Both the position numbers and the translations under genes were made by a program. Shown here in pieces: positions 17,915-26,311 of a stretch of DNA of 64,000 nt; the first letter of the stretch is position 1, and the number at the start of each line of letters is the position of its first letter. The DNA comes from Bacillota bacterium (GTDB lineage: Bacteria; Bacillota; Clostridia; Christensenellales; CAG-138), in contig JAEXEN010000005.1 of NCBI GenBank assembly GCA_023400985.1, positions 1-64,000 on the forward strand. Direction: 5' to 3'. The notes under the pieces are model-generated. The model did not search any database. It was not told where the DNA came from and was given only the letters and a program-made list of their open reading frames with translations.

Positions 17915-18276
17915 GCGTTACCCCCGTTGAAAAGCGATTCGGCTTCCTCCCAGTATTTGCCGTCTATGAGGGCAAGTCCCGCGTCGCGGATGGGGAGGGA
18001 ATGTTCTTTCGCGATCTTATACACCACATGCCCCGCGCCGTGGCCGATGAGCCTGTGTTCGATGCACGCGTCCGCTATACTCTTGGCCTCGAGGGAGGAA
18101 AAGCCCATGCGCAAAAGCACCGAGCGCTCCACCGAGGGCGTCGTGTTTTCGTAGCCAAGCTTGAGCATGGGGTCCACAAGCTCCCCGGCAAGGCTCCAGA
18201 AGCGCTTTTCAAGCTCCTCGTCGGTGAGCCCTTTCAAATGCTCGCGGCGCGCCTCAAAATCATCCTCTCTTTTCAT
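17911..18276 (-). CDS. oraS: D-ornithine 4,5-aminomutase, small (S) subunit
   Basis: A 121-aa protein, the expected size of OraS. The sequence LKLGYENTTPSVERSVLLRM is characteristic. OraS assembles with OraE into the alpha2beta2 aminomutase; it has no cofactor site of its own but is required for activity. It overlaps both neighbours by 4 bases (ortB before, oraE after), so the order ortA-ortB-oraS-oraE is tightly coupled. Confidence 0.95.
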   Translation of the reverse strand: MKREDDFEARREHLKGLTDEELEKRFWSLAGELVDPMLKLGYENTTPSVERSVLLRMGFSSLEAKSIADACIEHRLIGHGAGHVVYKIAKEHSLPIRDAGLALIDGKYWEEAESLFNGGNA

Positions 18277-19673
18277 GCGTCCTCCCTGATGCAGCGAAGC
18301 ACAAACTCGCTGTCGGTTTTGGTTTCTTCCGCCAAAAAGGCGATGTCTTCGGGGGTGTATTTGCCATTGTGCGCATGGAGCGCGTTTTTGATGAGCGATG
18401 CGCGAAGGTGGTGGATATCCGCATCCCGCGCTTTAAAAAGCGATGGGTGCCTGGGCAAAATGATGTTTTTGCCAGGGACTTCCTCTTCGGGGTCGCCGAA
18501 GCGCACTTCGATGCCGTTTTTCCTCGCGAACGAAAGCTGCGGGTTCACATGCTTGCCGGCGCCCGTATATTCCGTTTCCTGCACCACGATGCATTGATCC
18601 TGGTCCATGCCTTGCGCAAGCGAAAACGCCGCCGCCAAAGAGGTGTTGCCCGCCGGCCCTTTTTCGAGGCCCTCCAGCGTGGCGAGCATCTCCGTCATGT
18701 AAAACACCTCGCCCTGGGTCACGGTAACATACCGGTCCATATAGCGGAGCGGCCTTGCGGCGCTCCTGGGCACGTCGGAGCGGTCGGGCCATGTGGAATA
18801 GGGCATGCCGAAGCCCGTGTGGCCCGTGGTAAAGGACTTTTTGTTGAACTGTGTGTCGCTTGCCATGTGGAGGCCCTTGAGGTTTACGCTTGCGGCCACC
18901 ACCTGCGCGCCGCAGTCGGCTTTTTTTAGGCCCCGCGCGGTGCCCGTGAGGTTGCCGCCGCCCGCGTTGGTGCAAACGACCACGTCGGGGTCTTTGCCTT
19001 CTCTTTTGCGGAACTGTTCGGCGATCTCGTACCCGAGCGTTTCAATGCCCAGTACGCCGTAGGCGGTATAGAGGGAGGCGTTGAAGTAGCCCGTATCCTC
19101 CAAAAGCCTTAAGAACACATAGAAAAGCTCGGGGCCGACGCTGAGCTGTACGACCTCCGCACCTAACGCCTCGCATTTGCGCGCCTTTTCGATAATCTCC
19201 GGCTGGCCCTTGCCCTTGGAGTCGTAACATTCCTGCACCACGATGCACTTGAGGCCCGCCATGGCGCATACGCTCGCGACCGCTGCGCCGTAATTGCCGC
19301 TGGTGGCCGAAATGACGCCCTTGTAGCCGAGCTTTTTGGCGGTATGGATGCTCGTCGCCGCGCGGCGCACCTTGAAGCTGCCGGAGGGATTTGCCGCCTC
19401 GTCCTTGATGAAGATGCGCGCGCCCTTGCCGGGCGCCGCAAGCTTTCGCGCGAGCGCGGTGATGTTTTTCAGCTCGATGAGCGGCGTGTTGCCGATTGAA
19501 AAACCGCGCTCAATGTCGATGACCTGCTCTAAGTTTAAGCCCGGGGCGCGCATGAGCGCCTCGTAATCAAAAGCGATGGAGCCGCTTTCGTAGAGGGAAT
19601 AGTCCATCCCCACGGCGGCTTTCATGATATCGGACTTGCGCGCCATCACGGCTTCGTAGGAGATGTCTTTCAT
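18273..19673 (-). CDS. ortB: 2-amino-4-oxopentanoate thiolase, beta subunit
   Basis: A 466-aa PLP fold-II protein, threonine-synthase-like. The PLP lysine is in NPSGSFKVRRA near residue 107, and the phosphate-binding loop is TNAGGGNLTG near 236. With OrtA it cleaves 2-amino-4-oxopentanoate with CoA to acetyl-CoA and D-alanine, the last step of oxidative ornithine fermentation. The 4-base overlap with ortA and oraS supports the call over a generic cysteine or threonine synthase. Confidence 0.94.
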   Translation of the reverse strand: MKDISYEAVMARKSDIMKAAVGMDYSLYESGSIAFDYEALMRAPGLNLEQVIDIERGFSIGNTPLIELKNITALARKLAAPGKGARIFIKDEAANPSGSFKVRRAATSIHTAKKLGYKGVISATSGNYGAAVASVCAMAGLKCIVVQECYDSKGKGQPEIIEKARKCEALGAEVVQLSVGPELFYVFLRLLEDTGYFNASLYTAYGVLGIETLGYEIAEQFRKREGKDPDVVVCTNAGGGNLTGTARGLKKADCGAQVVAASVNLKGLHMASDTQFNKKSFTTGHTGFGMPYSTWPDRSDVPRSAARPLRYMDRYVTVTQGEVFYMTEMLATLEGLEKGPAGNTSLAAAFSLAQGMDQDQCIVVQETEYTGAGKHVNPQLSFARKNGIEVRFGDPEEEVPGKNIILPRHPSLFKARDADIHHLRASLIKNALHAHNGKYTPEDIAFLAEETKTDSEFVLRCIREDA

Positions 19674-19972
19674 TTGCTTTCACCTCCGAATACGAGCGCG
19701 CGAACGGTGTCGTCGATCTCCAATAGTTCCGGGATGAAATCCCCGAAATCGTGGGAAAAGCGCGGGTTCACTTCCAAAAGCGTGCCCATTACCTCCCGCC
19801 CCGTGCGCGTGACGATCGTAGCCAAAGAACCCAAACGCGCGGGAGCGGTAAGTTTCCCCTTCACCCATTGCTCGAGCGGTACCTTATGGGTATCGTCCGG
19901 AACCTGCGACGCGCGCTGCGCCGATTCGAGTACCACGCTGTGCAAAAGCGCCCATTCGCCTTTCTGTGCCAT
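19670..19972 (-). CDS. ortA: 2-amino-4-oxopentanoate thiolase, alpha subunit
   Basis: A 100-aa protein, the length expected for OrtA. The motif VPLEQWVKGKL and the C-terminal FSHDFGDFIPELLEI are typical. It partners OrtB in the CoA-dependent thiolase. It begins 11 bases after the ord stop and overlaps ortB by 4 bases. Confidence 0.92.
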   Translation of the reverse strand: MAQKGEWALLHSVVLESAQRASQVPDDTHKVPLEQWVKGKLTAPARLGSLATIVTRTGREVMGTLLEVNPRFSHDFGDFIPELLEIDDTVRALVFGGESK

Positions 19973-19983
19973 TTGTCTACCTT

Positions 19984-21024
19984 CTACCTCTTGATATAGT
20001 CGCGGAAATCACCCATGATCGCCCGGGGAACCGGAAGATCGAGCATGGTTTTCAAGCCGGGCTCGCTGTTGATGACATGCGGTATCATATTCACGCACAT
20101 GGCGATGGTGCCTATGCCGCCGTCCACCTCGGGGCGTATCTGCATGTTCACCTCGGGGCTGCCCTTCAATACGATGTAATCGCCCGTATAGGTGCCTTCG
20201 GCCTCGGGTTCGATCTGCTGCGGGTGGATCATATCGATCTTCTTCTCCCCATTCACATAGCCCTGACCCGTCATGTTGACGCCCGCTACATCCCCCGCGC
20301 GAGCAAAGCCGTAGGCGCTTTTACGGTCGACCGAAGTTACGATAGGCTTCATCTGCTGCTCGAAGCGGTCTATCTTCCAGCCGAGCGCCGAACCGATCAT
20401 TCCTACGGATTCCGCAAAGCCCACATGCCCCGCGAGCGTGCCGTTTTGAACGCCCTCTTCAAACGCCTGTACGCTAAGCCCCACGCCCTGCTCCTCCATC
20501 ACGGCGGGCCCGAAGGGCGAAAGGCTGTTGACGCGCTTGCACATGACCTCGTTTACATCCGTCATGCAGCCCGAGAGGCAGATTGCCAATAGGTCCATCA
20601 TAAGCCCGGGGTTGATGCCCGTGCCGAGTATGGTCACGCCGTTTTCCCTGGCGATCTTATCCATTTCGGCCGCAAGCTCCGGCGATTGCGCCTTGGGATA
20701 GCTCATTTCCTCGGCGGTGCAGATCACGTTCACACCCTGCTCGGCCGCGAATTTGATTTTGGGGAACGCCTTTTTGGTGAACGAGTCCGTGGCGATCACG
20801 CAGACGTCCGCGCCCCGGACCGCCTGCTCGATGGAGGGGTTTACGATTACGTCGTTATGTTCGCCGCGCTCTGCGCCCAAAAGAGCGAAAATGCTTTTGT
20901 TTACGCGGTCGGGATGGATGTCGCAAACACCGGTGATTTCAACGCCCTTTTTCCTTAGCAGCACCTTGGCGACGCCGCCGCCCATCGCGCCGAAGCCCCA
21001 AATTGCCGCTTTTATCTTTTCCAT
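19984..21024 (-). CDS. ord: 2,4-diaminopentanoate dehydrogenase
   Basis: A 346-aa NAD(P)-dependent dehydrogenase with an N-terminal Rossmann motif (IWGFGAMGGGVAK) and an overall likeness to dihydrodipicolinate reductase, as known for Ord. It oxidatively deaminates (2R,4S)-2,4-diaminopentanoate to 2-amino-4-oxopentanoate, releasing ammonia and reduced cofactor. I use the ATG at 21024, preceded by GGAGGA; the frame is open 13 codons further. It is the promoter-proximal gene of the operon, with a strong promoter about 60 bases upstream. Confidence 0.93.
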   Translation of the reverse strand: MEKIKAAIWGFGAMGGGVAKVLLRKKGVEITGVCDIHPDRVNKSIFALLGAERGEHNDVIVNPSIEQAVRGADVCVIATDSFTKKAFPKIKFAAEQGVNVICTAEEMSYPKAQSPELAAEMDKIARENGVTILGTGINPGLMMDLLAICLSGCMTDVNEVMCKRVNSLSPFGPAVMEEQGVGLSVQAFEEGVQNGTLAGHVGFAESVGMIGSALGWKIDRFEQQMKPIVTSVDRKSAYGFARAGDVAGVNMTGQGYVNGEKKIDMIHPQQIEPEAEGTYTGDYIVLKGSPEVNMQIRPEVDGGIGTIAMCVNMIPHVINSEPGLKTMLDLPVPRAIMGDFRDYIKR

Positions 21025-21083
21025 AAGCTTCCTCCGTCGGGTTTTGTTGTGAGATCGTAACAAAAAACAGATGAGATATTTCC

Positions 21084-21111
21084 ATTATAACACAACGAAT
21101 GCATATTTCAA
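21084..21111 (-). promoter_or_regulatory. Promoter of the ornithine-degradation operon
   Basis: Read on the minus strand, TTGAAA (21106-21111), a 16-bp spacer and TATAAT (21084-21089). Upstream of the -35 box the plus strand carries ACATTTT at 21122-21128, 21131-21137 and 21168-21174, possible repeated regulator contacts. Confidence 0.65.
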
Positions 21112-21273
21112 GGAACGGAGAACATTTTATACATTTTAGGCTGACATAAAAAGCGCCTGTATTTTGGACATTTTCGGAATTTCAAAAATGCATAAGGTCA
21201 AAGGCGTTATTCTCTCGCCCCTTTTCGGACATACTATGCTAAACGGTTACAGATGGAAAACGGAGGTATCGAT

Positions 21274-21756
21274 ATGGAACAAAAGCCCGTTGCAGGTTCG
21301 GAGCTTGCGGCGCGACCGGAACCGGAAAACGCAAAAACAAGCGCTGTGCTTTCCCTCAAGCAGATACAGGAAGATGTGGCGCTCCAAAAAAAGTATGCGA
21401 AAGCGCAATATAGGCTCGGCATAACGCGCACCGTGATGGCCGCGCTTGTGCTCGTGGCGGCGGCGGTGCTGCTAATAACCGGCGTACAGAAAGTACAAGC
21501 TACGCTCACGCGGCTCGACGCCATGATGGATGAGATTTCGGCTCTCGACTTAAGCGGTATCGGCCAAAGCATGGAAGTGCTTAAGCAGCAGGGGAACAGC
21601 CTCGCGCAGGAAACCACGGAAAAGCTCAATGCGGCGCTTGCCGAATTTCAGACCATGCTCGATTCCATGGAGCAGGTGGATTTCGCCGCGCTCCAGCAAA
21701 GCCTTGACGACTTCAAGGCGCTTGTCGAGCCGGTCAAGGCATTTTTCGGGGGCTAG
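21274..21756 (+). CDS. Small single-span membrane protein with coiled-coil tail, function unknown
   Basis: A 160-aa protein starting at the ATG at 21274 after GGAGGT (an ATG at 21253 lacks such a site). Residues 1-50 are hydrophilic and cytoplasmic, a membrane helix covers about 57-76 (VMAALVLVAAAVLLITG), and the tail is helical and heptad-like, with repeated pieces such as LSGIGQSMEVLKQQ and FAALQQSLDDFKALVE. I recognise no family. It is monocistronic, divergent from the ornithine operon, and followed by a terminator. Confidence 0.7.
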   Translation: MEQKPVAGSELAARPEPENAKTSAVLSLKQIQEDVALQKKYAKAQYRLGITRTVMAALVLVAAAVLLITGVQKVQATLTRLDAMMDEISALDLSGIGQSMEVLKQQGNSLAQETTEKLNAALAEFQTMLDSMEQVDFAALQQSLDDFKALVEPVKAFFGG

Positions 21757-21785
21757 CGCAAATACGGATCGCTTGAATTGACATG

Positions 21786-21816
21786 GGCGGATGCGCTTCA
21801 CTGCATCCGCCTTTTA
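21786..21816 (+). terminator. Terminator after the small membrane protein gene
   Basis: GGCGGATGC (21786-21794) pairs with GCATCCGCC (21803-21811), followed by TTTTATAAT. Confidence 0.75.
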
Positions 21817-21855
21817 TAATCCGCAACGAAAAGCAAATATTCGCAGTTTCAGGCA

Positions 21856-21884
21856 TTATCCGTCCGCATGGAAGGCTCTATAAT
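21856..21884 (+). promoter_or_regulatory. Candidate promoter of the GH94 gene
   Basis: A consensus TATAAT (21879-21884) stands 17 bases after a weak -35 TTATCC (21856-21861), about 60 bases before the GH94 start. Confidence 0.4.
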
Positions 21885-21942
21885 ATAAGAGCAGTAATAT
21901 GAGTACAGTTTCCATGCTTATTATTTTTGAAGGCGGAATGTC

Positions 21943-24333
21943 ATGCGGTACGGCAGATTTGACGAGAAGAAGCACGAATACGTGATCGAACGGGTGGATC
22001 TGCCCGTTTCCTGGACCAATTACATCGGCGTCAACGATATGTGCGGCATATTCAACCACACGGCGGGCGGCTATCTCTTTTACAAAACGCCGGAATACCA
22101 CCGCATCACGCGCTTTCGCCCCAACGGCGTGCCGATGGATTTTCCCGGCCACTACATCTACATCCGCGACGACGAGACCGGCGAATACTGGAGCGTTTCG
22201 TGGCAGCCCGTTGGCAAACCGCTCGATAAAGCGCATTATACCTGCCGCCACGGTCTTTCCTACAGCGTGTACGAATGCGATTATAACGGCATTGAGGCCT
22301 CCGAGACTTTGTTTGTCGCCGCGGACGACCCCGTGGAATTCATCGACGTAAAGCTCAAAAACACCTCAAACAAAAAGCGGACTTTGAGCGTTTACTCCTA
22401 TCTCGAGTTTTCGTTCCACCATATCGATATGGATAACCGCAACTTCCAGATGAGCCTTTACGCCGCCGGCTCGCGCTATGAGGACGGCGTGATCGAGCAC
22501 GACCTTTACTACGAGGAAAACGGCTATCAGTTTTTTACCTCCGACTTCAAGCCGGACGGCTTCGACTGCTTGCGCGACGCCTTTATAGGCCCCTACCGCA
22601 CGGAGAGAAACCCCCTTGCGGTGGAGCGCGGAACGTGCTCGGGGAGCTTTGAAAAGGGCGGTAACCACTGCGGAACTTTGCAAAAAAAGCTTGCGCTCGA
22701 AGCGGACGAGGAAGTTCGCCTTCTCTATCTTTTGGGCGAGGGCGGCGTCGACGCCGGCAAGCGCATGCGCGAAAGGTACGCAAATTCCCCGGCAGCGGAT
22801 GAACAGTTTCAAAAACTCGCCGCGTTTTGGAAAAGCAAGCGCAGTAAGCTTCAAATCGATACGCCAAGCGAAGGCATGAATACCCTATTAAACACATGGA
22901 CGCTTTACCAGAGCGAGATCAATGTGATGTTCTCGCGTTTTTCCTCCTTCATCGAGGTTGGAGGCCGCACGGGGCTCGGCTACCGCGATACCGCGCAGGA
23001 CGCGATGGCCGTGCCCCACTCCAACCCCGAAAAATGCAAGGAGCGCATCGTGCAGCTATTGAAGGCGCTTACAAGCGAGGGCTACGGGCTTCACCTATTC
23101 GAGCCTGCGTGGTTTGAGGAGGATACCGGAAAGCAAAGCTTCAAATCCCCCACGGTCATACCCAAGCGCGACAAAAAGGATATCGTGCACGGCATCGAGG
23201 ACGCCTGCGCCGACGACGCGCTGTGGCTCGTTTCCGCCATCGTCAATTTCGTAAAAGAAACCGGCGATTTCGGCTTTTTAAATACGCCCGTGACTTACGC
23301 GGATACGGGTGCGGACGACGTATACGGCCATATGAAGCGCATACTCGATTTTTCCGCCAAACAGGTGGGCAAAAACGGCGTCTGCAAGGGCTTACGGGCC
23401 GACTGGAACGACTGCCTCAATTTGGGCGGCGGTGAAAGCGCCATGGTGAGCTTTTTGCACCACTGGGCGCTCGTACAGTTCGTCGAGCTCGCGCGTTACC
23501 TCGGTAACGGCGAAGATGTGAAGACCTACGAAGCCATGGCCAAGCATGTGAAGGAAAACTGCGAAAACGTGCTTTGGGACGGCAAATGGTATATACGGGG
23601 CATCACGGCGGACGGCCGAAAGATAGGCACGCATACCGATGAGGAGGGCCGCGTGCACCTTGAAAGCAATGCCTGGGCGGTACTCTCGGGTGTGGCGTCA
23701 TCTGAACGCGGCAGGCAGTGCATGGATGCCGTGAAGGAATACCTCTTTACCGAGTACGGCCTTATGCTCAACGCGCCGCCGTACACCCAAGAGGACGACA
23801 AAATCGGCTTCGTCACGCGGGTCTATCCGGGCGTGAAGGAAAACGGAGCCATCTTCTCGCACCCAAACCCTTGGGCATGGGCCGCGGAATGCCTGCTGGG
23901 CAACGGCGCACAGGCCATGGAGTTTTATAATGCGCTTTCGCCCTACAACCAAAACAACAAGATCGAAATACGCCAGTCGGAGCCGTATTCCTACTGCCAG
24001 TTTGTGATGGGCAAGGCGCATAAGGCGTTTGGGCGCGCGCGCCATCCGTTCATGACGGGCACCGCGGGCTGGGCGTATTTTTCCGCCACGCAGTTTATGC
24101 TGGGTATCCGTCCGGGCTTTGACGCGCTCACGCTCGACCCCGTTATCCCCGCGGACTGGAAGGGATTTTCCGTTTCCCGCGAGTGGCGCGGCGCGCGGTT
24201 TCATATCCGTGTGGAAAACCCGGAGGGTGTGCAAAAAGGCGTAAAGGCAATCTATCTCGACGGCGAGCGCGTGGAGCGCATTCCCGCACAGGCGGCAAAC
24301 ACATCGCATACCGTCCGAGTTATGATGGGCTGA
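21943..24333 (+). CDS. GH94 disaccharide phosphorylase, nearest the chitobiose phosphorylase type
   Basis: A 796-aa glycoside hydrolase family 94 protein: an N-terminal beta-sandwich (about 1-270), a linker, an (alpha/alpha)6 barrel and a C-terminal beta domain. The motif DWND at 487-490, inside ADWNDCLNLGGGESAM, carries the general-acid region. GH94 enzymes split a beta-glycosidic disaccharide with phosphate, giving a sugar 1-phosphate. Length and the motif context are closest to N,N'-diacetylchitobiose phosphorylase (about 800 aa) as I remember it, but cellobiose cannot be excluded. A phosphohexomutase gene follows after 61 bases and would take the sugar 1-phosphate onward. No signal peptide, so it acts in the cytoplasm on an imported disaccharide. 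Confidence 0.88.
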   Translation: MRYGRFDEKKHEYVIERVDLPVSWTNYIGVNDMCGIFNHTAGGYLFYKTPEYHRITRFRPNGVPMDFPGHYIYIRDDETGEYWSVSWQPVGKPLDKAHYTCRHGLSYSVYECDYNGIEASETLFVAADDPVEFIDVKLKNTSNKKRTLSVYSYLEFSFHHIDMDNRNFQMSLYAAGSRYEDGVIEHDLYYEENGYQFFTSDFKPDGFDCLRDAFIGPYRTERNPLAVERGTCSGSFEKGGNHCGTLQKKLALEADEEVRLLYLLGEGGVDAGKRMRERYANSPAADEQFQKLAAFWKSKRSKLQIDTPSEGMNTLLNTWTLYQSEINVMFSRFSSFIEVGGRTGLGYRDTAQDAMAVPHSNPEKCKERIVQLLKALTSEGYGLHLFEPAWFEEDTGKQSFKSPTVIPKRDKKDIVHGIEDACADDALWLVSAIVNFVKETGDFGFLNTPVTYADTGADDVYGHMKRILDFSAKQVGKNGVCKGLRADWNDCLNLGGGESAMVSFLHHWALVQFVELARYLGNGEDVKTYEAMAKHVKENCENVLWDGKWYIRGITADGRKIGTHTDEEGRVHLESNAWAVLSGVASSERGRQCMDAVKEYLFTEYGLMLNAPPYTQEDDKIGFVTRVYPGVKENGAIFSHPNPWAWAAECLLGNGAQAMEFYNALSPYNQNNKIEIRQSEPYSYCQFVMGKAHKAFGRARHPFMTGTAGWAYFSATQFMLGIRPGFDALTLDPVIPADWKGFSVSREWRGARFHIRVENPEGVQKGVKAIYLDGERVERIPAQAANTSHTVRVMMG

Positions 24334-24344
24334 TTGTTGACTGA

Positions 24345-24359
24345 ATGTTCGGTGAACAT
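24345..24359. promoter_or_regulatory. Candidate operator upstream of the phosphohexomutase gene
   Basis: ATGTTC-GGT-GAACAT is a perfect 6-bp inverted repeat with a 3-base centre in the 61-bp gap between the GH94 and mutase genes. A TATAGT lies at 24370-24375. It may be a regulator site for an internal promoter; no cognate regulator is evident. Confidence 0.35.
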
Positions 24360-24394
24360 AAATTTTTTGTATAGTACGAGAAGGAGATAGTTCC

Positions 24395-25816
24395 ATGATC
24401 CGGTTCGGAACGGGCGGCTGGCGCGCCATCATCGCCGATGAGTTCACAAAGGCAAACGTGCAGCTTCTTACCTATGCGCTCTCCAACATGATGCGCGACG
24501 AGGGAAAAGAGAAGAGCGGCGTCTGCATCGGGTACGACAGGCGCTTTCTGTCGCGGGAGGCCGCGCATTGGGCGGCGGAGGTGTTTGCCGCGCAGGGCGT
24601 TTTTTGCCGCGTGATCGACCGCGAAGCTCCTACCCCGCTCATCATGTTCACGGTGAAGCAGCTCAATACCGAGTACGGCATGGCGATCACCGCGAGCCAT
24701 AATCCCGCCGTGTATAACGGCATCAAGCTCTTTACTTCGGGCGGGCGCGACGCGTCCGAGGCCGTAACGCGCAAGCTCGAGGGGTACATCGACCGCCATG
24801 AGCGCGATCTTATCCCGCTTATGGATTACGAGGAAGCCAAGGCGCGGGGCGCCGTGTACGAGATCAATCCGCTCAACGACTATATCGACAGCATTTTGGC
24901 GCTGGTGGATACCGAAGCCATCAAAAAGGCGCGCTTGAAGATTGCGCTCGACCCCATGTACGGCGTGAGCCAGACGAGCCTTCGCACGATACTTCTCACC
25001 ACGCGCTGCGAGGTGGATGTGATCCACGAGCGGCACGATACGCTTTTCGGCGGCAGGTTGCCCGCACCCAATCCGGAGACCCTCAACAGCCTGAGCGACT
25101 TCGTGGTGGAGCATAAGAGCGATCTCGGCATCGCGACCGACGGCGACGCCGACCGCATAGGCGTGATCGACGACGCGGGCGCGTTCGTGCATCCCAATAA
25201 GCTATTGGTGCTTTTATATTACTACCTGCTGCAGTACCGCGGCTGGCACGGGCCGGTCGTGAGGAACAATTCCACCACCCATCTTCTCGACCGCGTGGCG
25301 AAGGCGTTTCACGAGACCTGCTACGAGGTGCCGGTGGGCTTCAAGCATATCTCCTCCAAAATGGAGGAAACGGGGGCCGTGATCGGCGGCGAATCCTCGG
25401 GCGGGCTCACGGTGCGCGGGCATATCCGCGGCAAGGACGGCATCTACGCGGCGGCGCTCCTCGTGGAGATGATGGCCAAGACCGGCAAGCGTTTGAGCGA
25501 TTTGTATTTTGAGATCACCGCAAAGTTTGGCGACGCGTACACCGCCGAGGCCGATATCGAGCTCAACCGCGGCAACAAGCAGACGCTCATGGACAGGCTG
25601 TTCCTCGACAAGCAGCTTCCCGATTTCCCGTTTAAGATCGAGCGCATTTCTTACCTCGACGGCTGCAAGGTATATTTTGAAAACGGCGGCTTCATGGTGG
25701 CCCGCTTTTCCGGCACCGAGCCCCTCTTAAGGCTGTGCTGCGAAATGAGCACGCAAAAGGATGCGGACGCCTGCCTGAGGCTCTTCGAGGAATTCCTCAA
25801 GATGCAGGCCGCGTAA
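24395..25816 (+). CDS. Phosphohexomutase (phosphoglucomutase/phosphomannomutase family)
   Basis: A 473-aa alpha-D-phosphohexomutase with all four active-site loops: catalytic serine Ser101 in TASHNPAVYNG, the magnesium loop DGDADR at 249-254, the sugar loop GGESSGG near 330 and the phosphate loop RFSGTEP at 437-443. It interconverts hexose 1- and 6-phosphates. Its position after a GH94 phosphorylase suggests it channels glucose 1-phosphate or an amino-sugar 1-phosphate into central metabolism. Specificity cannot be fixed from motifs. The start follows GAGAAGGAGA. Confidence 0.9.
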   Translation: MIRFGTGGWRAIIADEFTKANVQLLTYALSNMMRDEGKEKSGVCIGYDRRFLSREAAHWAAEVFAAQGVFCRVIDREAPTPLIMFTVKQLNTEYGMAITASHNPAVYNGIKLFTSGGRDASEAVTRKLEGYIDRHERDLIPLMDYEEAKARGAVYEINPLNDYIDSILALVDTEAIKKARLKIALDPMYGVSQTSLRTILLTTRCEVDVIHERHDTLFGGRLPAPNPETLNSLSDFVVEHKSDLGIATDGDADRIGVIDDAGAFVHPNKLLVLLYYYLLQYRGWHGPVVRNNSTTHLLDRVAKAFHETCYEVPVGFKHISSKMEETGAVIGGESSGGLTVRGHIRGKDGIYAAALLVEMMAKTGKRLSDLYFEITAKFGDAYTAEADIELNRGNKQTLMDRLFLDKQLPDFPFKIERISYLDGCKVYFENGGFMVARFSGTEPLLRLCCEMSTQKDADACLRLFEEFLKMQAA

Positions 25817-25880
25817 AAGCAATGGGCGGAACGCCTCCGTCCCACCGTGATGTTTTAAATTAAAATACGGGAAAAGCCAG

Positions 25881-25899
25881 GCCGACAAAAAACGTCGGC
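25881..25899 (+). terminator. Weak terminator after the phosphohexomutase gene
   Basis: GCCGAC-AAAAAAC-GTCGGC followed by TTCTAT, ending 2 bases before the stop of the convergent 105-aa gene. Confidence 0.5.
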
Positions 25900-25901
25900 T
25901 T

Positions 25902-26219
25902 CTATAAATGTACCTTGCCTTTAGCCCGGGGCTTCCTCCCTTTACGCCTGCCGAGCTGCCTTTCGGCACGGCCGCGAGCGTAAAAATATTTGCTCAAGAT
26001 GCGCATCATTTGTTCATAAGCCTCGACGATCATAAGAACATCGGGGCTTTCTTCGTCCATGTTCATGCCGCTATGCCGCGCGAGCTCCGTTCGTGCGGCA
26101 TAGATTTTTTCAAAAAGCAGGCTGCACCTGCGTTCCATAGCAGAGCTTTGCTTTTCAAAAGGAAACGGCTCTTCCAACCCAATCATCCTATTGTAAAAAT
26201 GCTCAAAATCCCCGCTCAT
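25902..26219 (-). CDS. Hypothetical 105-aa helical protein
   Basis: A small soluble protein, mostly predicted helix, with a very basic C-terminus (RRKGRKPRAKGK). I do not recognise the family with confidence; small clostridial DUF proteins of this size exist. A good ribosome-binding site (AGAGGAGG) precedes the ATG at 26219. It is divergent from an XRE regulator, with a 15-bp inverted repeat between them, so that regulator may control it. Confidence 0.6.
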   Translation of the reverse strand: MSGDFEHFYNRMIGLEEPFPFEKQSSAMERRCSLLFEKIYAARTELARHSGMNMDEESPDVLMIVEAYEQMMRILSKYFYARGRAERQLGRRKGRKPRAKGKVHL

Positions 26220-26241
26220 AATCGCCTCCTCTTCACATGAT

Positions 26242-26281
26242 AAGGGAATATGCCTTAAAAATCAATAAGGCATATTCCCTT
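26242..26281. promoter_or_regulatory. 15-bp perfect inverted repeat between divergent genes
   Basis: AAGGGAATATGCCTT (26242-26256) and AAGGCATATTCCCTT (26267-26281) are exact inverted copies with a 10-base centre. It sits 22 bases upstream of the 105-aa gene and 30 bases upstream of the XRE gene. The position between two starts favours an operator over a terminator. Confidence 0.6.
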
Positions 26282-26311
26282 AGCGGATAATGATGCTGAG
26301 GTGATGCGTGC

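Noticed and set aside
16235..18154. Long plus-strand open frames opposite oraE and oraS
   Set aside because: They mirror the codon structure of oraE on the other strand and show no recognisable domain.
23698..25192. Minus-strand open frames of 249 and 290 aa opposite GH94 and the mutase
   Set aside because: They are shadow frames of two enzymes with intact motifs.
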